Both the position numbers and the translations under genes were made by a program. A DNA stretch of 64,000 bases. Source: Vacuolonema iberomarrocanum LEGE 07170 (lineage in GTDB: Bacteria; Cyanobacteriota; Cyanobacteriia; Elainellales; Elainellaceae). This document shows positions 60,802 to 64,000 of the stretch, in pieces. The number at the start of each line of letters is the position of its first letter. Position 1 is the stretch's first letter. The stretch is taken from NCBI GenBank assembly GCA_015207365.1, contig JADEXA010000009.1:1-64000 (forward strand), read 5' to 3'. The notes beneath the pieces were generated by a model. It was not told the origin of the DNA. It worked only from the letters and a program-made list of their open reading frames with translations, and made no database searches.

Positions 60802-61488
60802 TCAAGCTTTTTCCTTGACTCGATACACACACCGCCGTGCCCCCGCGACGATATGCTCCGTCCGTTCTACGCTAGTTTCCTCTCCCAAAACGGACTGGAA
60901 GATCTGGAGTTCGCGATCGCACAACCCCGTGCAGGCATTGGCTGCCGCACAAATCGGGCAGTGGTTTTCAATCAGTAAAAACGACCCATCCTCTAACGCT
61001 TCCACCTCGGCCATATAGCCTTCGTCGGTGCGTTGTTGTGCCAGGGCTTCCAGCTTTTTGGCAAGGGGATTTTGGGGTGAAATGCGTGTTTGGTAGTCCG
61101 CGATCTGATGACGAGTGCGGACATCCAGCAATTTCTCTAACCCTTCATCGCCAAAGGCTTCGATTGCCGACTGAATCAGCCCCAGAGTAAGTTCGGCATA
61201 GCCATCGGGGAAAAGGCGATCGGCGGCGGCGGTGAGTTGCCAGAGCTTGGCCGGACGTCCCATGGCCCGTGGCTCTTCTTCATAGGTGACAAGCTTCTCC
61301 TCCTGCAGCGCGTAGAGATGTTGCCGCACGGCCATGGCTGAGACCTCTAACCGCTCGGCAAGTGCTTGAGAATCCATCGCACCTTCCTGCTTGAGCAGAT
61401 TGACGAGCGCCCGCCGGGTGCGGGTTGAATCGGTCTTTTTGGAGGATCTGCGAGACGTAGACTTGGATTTAGAGGATTTTGTCGCCAT
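60802..61488 (-). CDS. sufR: SufR, Fe-S cluster biogenesis repressor
   Basis: This 228-residue DeoR/ArsR-type winged-helix regulator uses its own Fe-S cluster to repress the suf operon in cyanobacteria. The helix-turn-helix is ALVNLLKQEGAMDSQALAERLEVSAMAVRQHLYALQ. The C-terminal cysteines Cys177, Cys180, Cys186, Cys190 and Cys220 lie in HCPICAAANACTGLC and RRCVY, and include the cluster ligands. The first 20 residues are Lys/Ser-rich. In many cyanobacteria sufR stands divergent from sufBCDS; here no suf gene is nearby. MATKSSKSKS is the natural start. Confidence 0.92.
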   Translation of the reverse strand: MATKSSKSKSTSRRSSKKTDSTRTRRALVNLLKQEGAMDSQALAERLEVSAMAVRQHLYALQEEKLVTYEEEPRAMGRPAKLWQLTAAADRLFPDGYAELTLGLIQSAIEAFGDEGLEKLLDVRTRHQIADYQTRISPQNPLAKKLEALAQQRTDEGYMAEVEALEDGSFLLIENHCPICAAANACTGLCDRELQIFQSVLGEETSVERTEHIVAGARRCVYRVKEKA

Positions 61489-61947
61489 ATGAAAAAAGTA
61501 AAGACATCTCTTTACAAAGTCAAATTGGATCCCCTGTACTGCTTTCTAAAAAATTTTCTTTATTAAGTTGTGATTACAGCTAGGGGAAGCAGAAGAGATG
61601 GAAGCGGAGATTGACTCTCAGGGTAACGCGAAGCCTGTGGCAATTGTGACAGCAGCCAGTCGGAAAAATTGAGGCTGGGTGTGCGCGGGAGCTAGCGGCA
61701 CGAGGTTATCAGGTGTCGTTGTTGGCGCGATCGCCCTCCATCCTGGATTTTGCAAAAGATAAGGGGAACGCGGATAAACGCAGATGGACGCGGATAGGAA
61801 GCGATAACAGCCTTTGTGTCTTTGTGCCTTCGTGGTTCCTTAAAGCTCAGAGCCCAAACTTCAAAATCCAGTAAAGGGGGTGTGCATCCTTGTGGGGTTC
61901 GGGGCACACTGGTGAGGAATTCATCGGCACCCGGCTAGGAGAGGACA
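61489..61947. other. Region between sufR and glycosyltransferase
   Basis: Apart from the SDR remnant it holds short repeats: AACGCGGATAAACGCAGATG (61769-61788) and CCTTTGTGTCTTTGTGCC with CTTCGTGGTTCC (61812-61841). These are of the same kinds as at 26837, 26988 and 51504. No intact gene. Both flanking promoters must lie here. Confidence 0.6.
61598..61742 (+). pseudogene. Short-chain dehydrogenase remnant
   Basis: An ATG at 61598 opens a frame reading MEAEIDSQGNAKPVAIVTAA then SRKN-stop. After a frameshift near 61670 the next frame continues AGCARELAARGYQVSLLARS. Joined, this is the Rossmann start of an SDR enzyme (VTAASRGIG-like with ARELAARGYQV). The reading ends at about 61742 in unrelated, repeat-bearing sequence. 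It is a broken 5' fragment of about 48 codons with at least one frameshift and loss of everything after the first two elements of the fold. Confidence 0.75.
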
Positions 61948-62946
61948 GTGGGCGAGATTGGGCTAATCGCGATTGGGCGGAATGAGGGCGATCGCCTCCG
62001 TCGCTGTCTGGAATCTGTCGTTGGAAATGTGCGTCAGGTGGTATATGTGGACTCTGGTTCTACCGATGGCAGTGTCGAAATGGCGCGTTCTCTAGGAGCG
62101 GATGTCGTCGCGTTAGATTTGTCTATTCCCTTTACGGCTGCCCGTGCTCGCAATGCTGGGCTGGAGCGGTTGCTGACGCTATGTCCTGGGCTGGCCTATG
62201 TGCAGTTTGTTGATGGCGATTGCGAAGTTGTTGAGGGATGGTTGGATCGGGCGCAGCAGGCGCTAACCGAGCATGCCGACTGGGCCGTAGTCTGTGGGCG
62301 ACGGCGGGAGCGTTTCCCAGAGCAGACAATTTACAACAAACTATGTGATATCGAATGGGATACCCCGATAGGCGAAGCGAAGGCCTGCGGTGGAGACGCA
62401 ATGATGCGGATTGCCGCGTTGCAGAAAGTTGGGGGCTACAATCCTGCGTTGATTGCTGGGGAGGAGCCCGAACTCTGTGTGCGCTTGCGGCAGGTGGGCT
62501 GGAAGGTCTATCGACTTGATGCCGAAATGACGCTACATGATGCCCAGATGACACACTTTGGACAGTGGTGGAGGCGATCGCTCCGAGCTGGCCATGCTTT
62601 TGCAGAAGGAGCGTTCCTCCATGGCCAACCCCCAGAATGCCATTGGGTCAAAGAAACCCGTAGCAATTGGCTGTGGGGATTAGTGATTCCTGGAGTGGCG
62701 ATCGCCCTTGCTCTCCCGACTCATGGAATCAGCCTTCTGCTGCTTCTGGGCTATGGTTTGATGATCTATAAAATCTATCGCTACATGCGGCAGACAGCGC
62801 TATCGTCTGGCGATAGTGCGCTCTATGCGATGTTTTGCGTTCTCGGAAAGTTTCCTAACATGCTGGGGCAGCTAAAGTTCTACCGCAACAAGCTGTTGGG
62901 ACAGAAAAGCGGGCTGATTGAGTACAAAGGGGTCGGCAATTCCTGA
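61948..62946 (+). CDS. Family 2 glycosyltransferase
   Basis: This 332-residue enzyme has the GT-A fold of family 2. IGRNEGDRLRRCLESVVGN and QVVYVDSGSTDGSVEMARSLGADVVAL are the nucleotide-sugar part. FVDGDCEVVEGWLDRAQQAL holds the D-x-D-like motif. CGGDAMMRIAALQKVGGYNPALIAGEEPELCVRLRQVGW is the acceptor/catalytic region with the ED-like pair. A hydrophobic C-terminal segment (about residues 245-275) and a final basic stretch suggest membrane association. The GTG at 61948 starts the protein at the first strand (MGEIGLIAIGRNEG). Sugar and acceptor are unknown; envelope polysaccharide synthesis is plausible. No polysaccharide gene adjoins. Confidence 0.87.
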   Translation: MGEIGLIAIGRNEGDRLRRCLESVVGNVRQVVYVDSGSTDGSVEMARSLGADVVALDLSIPFTAARARNAGLERLLTLCPGLAYVQFVDGDCEVVEGWLDRAQQALTEHADWAVVCGRRRERFPEQTIYNKLCDIEWDTPIGEAKACGGDAMMRIAALQKVGGYNPALIAGEEPELCVRLRQVGWKVYRLDAEMTLHDAQMTHFGQWWRRSLRAGHAFAEGAFLHGQPPECHWVKETRSNWLWGLVIPGVAIALALPTHGISLLLLLGYGLMIYKIYRYMRQTALSSGDSALYAMFCVLGKFPNMLGQLKFYRNKLLGQKSGLIEYKGVGNS

Positions 62947-64000
62947 GGACAAGACAAAAAACAGAAAATCTTTGATTTTGGGGGCGCGGGCACCGCTCGC
63001 GCCCCCAAAATAAAGGGTTGTAGCAAGGGTTGAATGTTTTTCCTATACCTAGCGGTAATTCTGGTAATACTCGAAACGCCTAATGTTGCGGATTCTTCGT
63101 GAACTCCATGAAGGTCTGATATAGCAACACGAAATATAGAGTGTCCCTTACATGCTGAATCCAAATGTCAGCATGCCAGCAATCGTCTGCTTTGCTATCA
63201 ACTCGTAGATCTTGATTTTGGGTGTAACAAAAATAACACTTCATCAAAACTATATGGAGTTACTGGCCGACAGATAGATCCCGGAAATTCGGAAATAGAA
63301 GCCACAGTAATCTAGCCACACACATTCTGATTTTGTTCTAGCTCCAGGCTTTCATCATGTTCGTCTCAGAGCAAAGTGGGCTGGGATGATCGCAAGAATG
63401 TGGCGTATAACCAATGTGGCCAGCCAGGGTGTTGAGAGCATTGGTGCAGCCCCCCAATTTAGGAACGAACTAAATTTTAGGAACTAAAGGGCTCCAACCT
63501 CGTCGTTGACCGAGACACGGGAAGTCTGATTTCTCGTCATAGTGGGCTGATTTCTCAGCCGCCGTTCGGTTTCGAGTTTTCCAAGGCAGAACGCTCTAAC
63601 TCGTAAATGCCCTCGCCATTGATTGCGTTCGTCTTCTATCGTCGCCAGGTTGGGAAGGATTTTGGCTGGTGCTTCGAAATCGGCAACTCATCATGAAGGG
63701 TTAACAATATCCTCTAGAATGTTCCAAGTCTTGGGGATGGTGATTGTTGCTGGGTGCTTCCGTTCGTTCAGTTACCTGAGATTTTCCTTCGGTACGCAAG
63801 GCGTTTAATATATTTTTCCCTTAGAGGAAATTTGTGTGGATTTACTGAAACTAGAGATGGGACAGAAATAATTGAATGTAACCTGATGCAAGTGTCTTGA
63901 GGTATACGTCTTCGTCAATCAAGACTGCGGTTACTTCCCAACAGATGCGAGGCAATCAGAAAAAGCATGTGGACTGAACAACTTCCGCAGCGGGGTCGGT
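62947..64000. other. Gene-free right edge
   Basis: Apart from the hairpin at 62975-63011, about 1 kb shows no supported gene, RNA or repeat. Short open frames, such as the one at 63623-63808, lack start signals and protein character. A gene may begin beyond the window. Confidence 0.5.
62975..63011 (+). terminator. Hairpin after the glycosyltransferase gene
   Basis: ATTTTGGGGGCGCG pairs exactly with CGCGCCCCCAAAAT across 9 bases. It lies 28 bases past the stop. The flanking A and T runs could give bidirectional termination. Confidence 0.65.

Noticed and set aside
63623..63808. 61-codon open frame near the right edge
   Set aside because: No supporting motif or start signal.
1..64000. tRNA, rRNA, CRISPR arrays, intact transposases and prophage genes
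   Set aside because: Intergenic regions were read for T-loop sequences, repeat-spacer periodicity and transposase motifs; none was found.

Overview
The window is cyanobacterial chromosome. The octamer GCGATCGC (HIP1) recurs throughout, and several genes are typical of cyanobacteria: chlorophyll synthase chlG, an NblR-type response regulator, the arginine dihydrolase/ornithine cyclodeaminase fusion argZ, sufR, a probable patD, and an LptA/LptB/LptF-G set. The density of palindromic repeats and the large Calx-beta/RTX secreted proteins fit a filamentous or mat-forming lineage, but the genus cannot be read from the sequence. No rRNA, tRNA, CRISPR array, intact insertion sequence or prophage was seen.

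Layout. 0.35-4.2 kb: a 1287-residue Calx-beta/DUF4114 exported protein. 5.2-7.9 kb: an LPS-export cluster (LptF/G, LptB, LptA-like). 8.6-12.4 kb: a DUF309 gene and an NMT1/THI5-like ABC importer. 13-16 kb: an extracellular endonuclease with lamin-tail, nuclease and RTX parts. 16-19.1 kb: a tandem universal stress protein and a fatty-acyl-AMP ligase. 19.5-30.5 kb: housekeeping and metabolic genes (chlG, mutM, a LysE exporter, rlmN, argZ, cobU). 30.5-35.6 kb: a Uma2 protein, an aldehyde dehydrogenase, a DUF2281/PIN toxin-antitoxin pair, a PatD-like gene and a two-domain glutathione S-transferase. 36.0-38.9 kb: an AT-rich, translationally coupled three-gene accessory operon of unknown function, convergent with an SbcC/Rad50-like ATPase that lacks a zinc hook. 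41.8-49.5 kb: a 2Fe-2S protein, a 2TM protein, an RPI-repeat protein, DUF192 plus nblR, nadK, a DUF2993 gene and an ExbB/ExbD pair. 49.5-55 kb: aspS, two YbjQ-like genes, GuaB3 and lipA. 55-57 kb: an AT-rich accessory patch. 57-59.7 kb: metY and metX. 59.7-63 kb: a second Uma2 gene, YkvA, sufR, a broken SDR remnant and a family 2 glycosyltransferase.

How the genes work together. The Lpt genes form one outer-membrane export route. The three ABC genes form one importer. metX makes O-acetylhomoserine, which metY converts to homocysteine. argZ takes arginine to ornithine and then proline, recycling ammonium. ExbB/ExbD supply an energised channel for TonB- or Tol-type transport. Most other neighbours look like ordinary cyanobacterial gene order without functional coupling.

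The two most notable things are the operon at 36,068-38,841 and the repeat content. The operon encodes a coiled-coil/Gly-Ala-rich membrane protein, a 482-residue protein with a possible PD-(D/E)XK-like motif plus hydrophobic segments, and a TerB-like protein. The repeats include a roughly 100-bp palindromic family in five copies, in both orientations, with compensatory changes in its stems. Four of the five copies lie within 30 bp of a stop codon, and one supplies the last codons and stop of the acyl-AMP ligase gene. A second family ends in AGGACTTACGCA-like termini, and there are many unrelated perfect hairpins.
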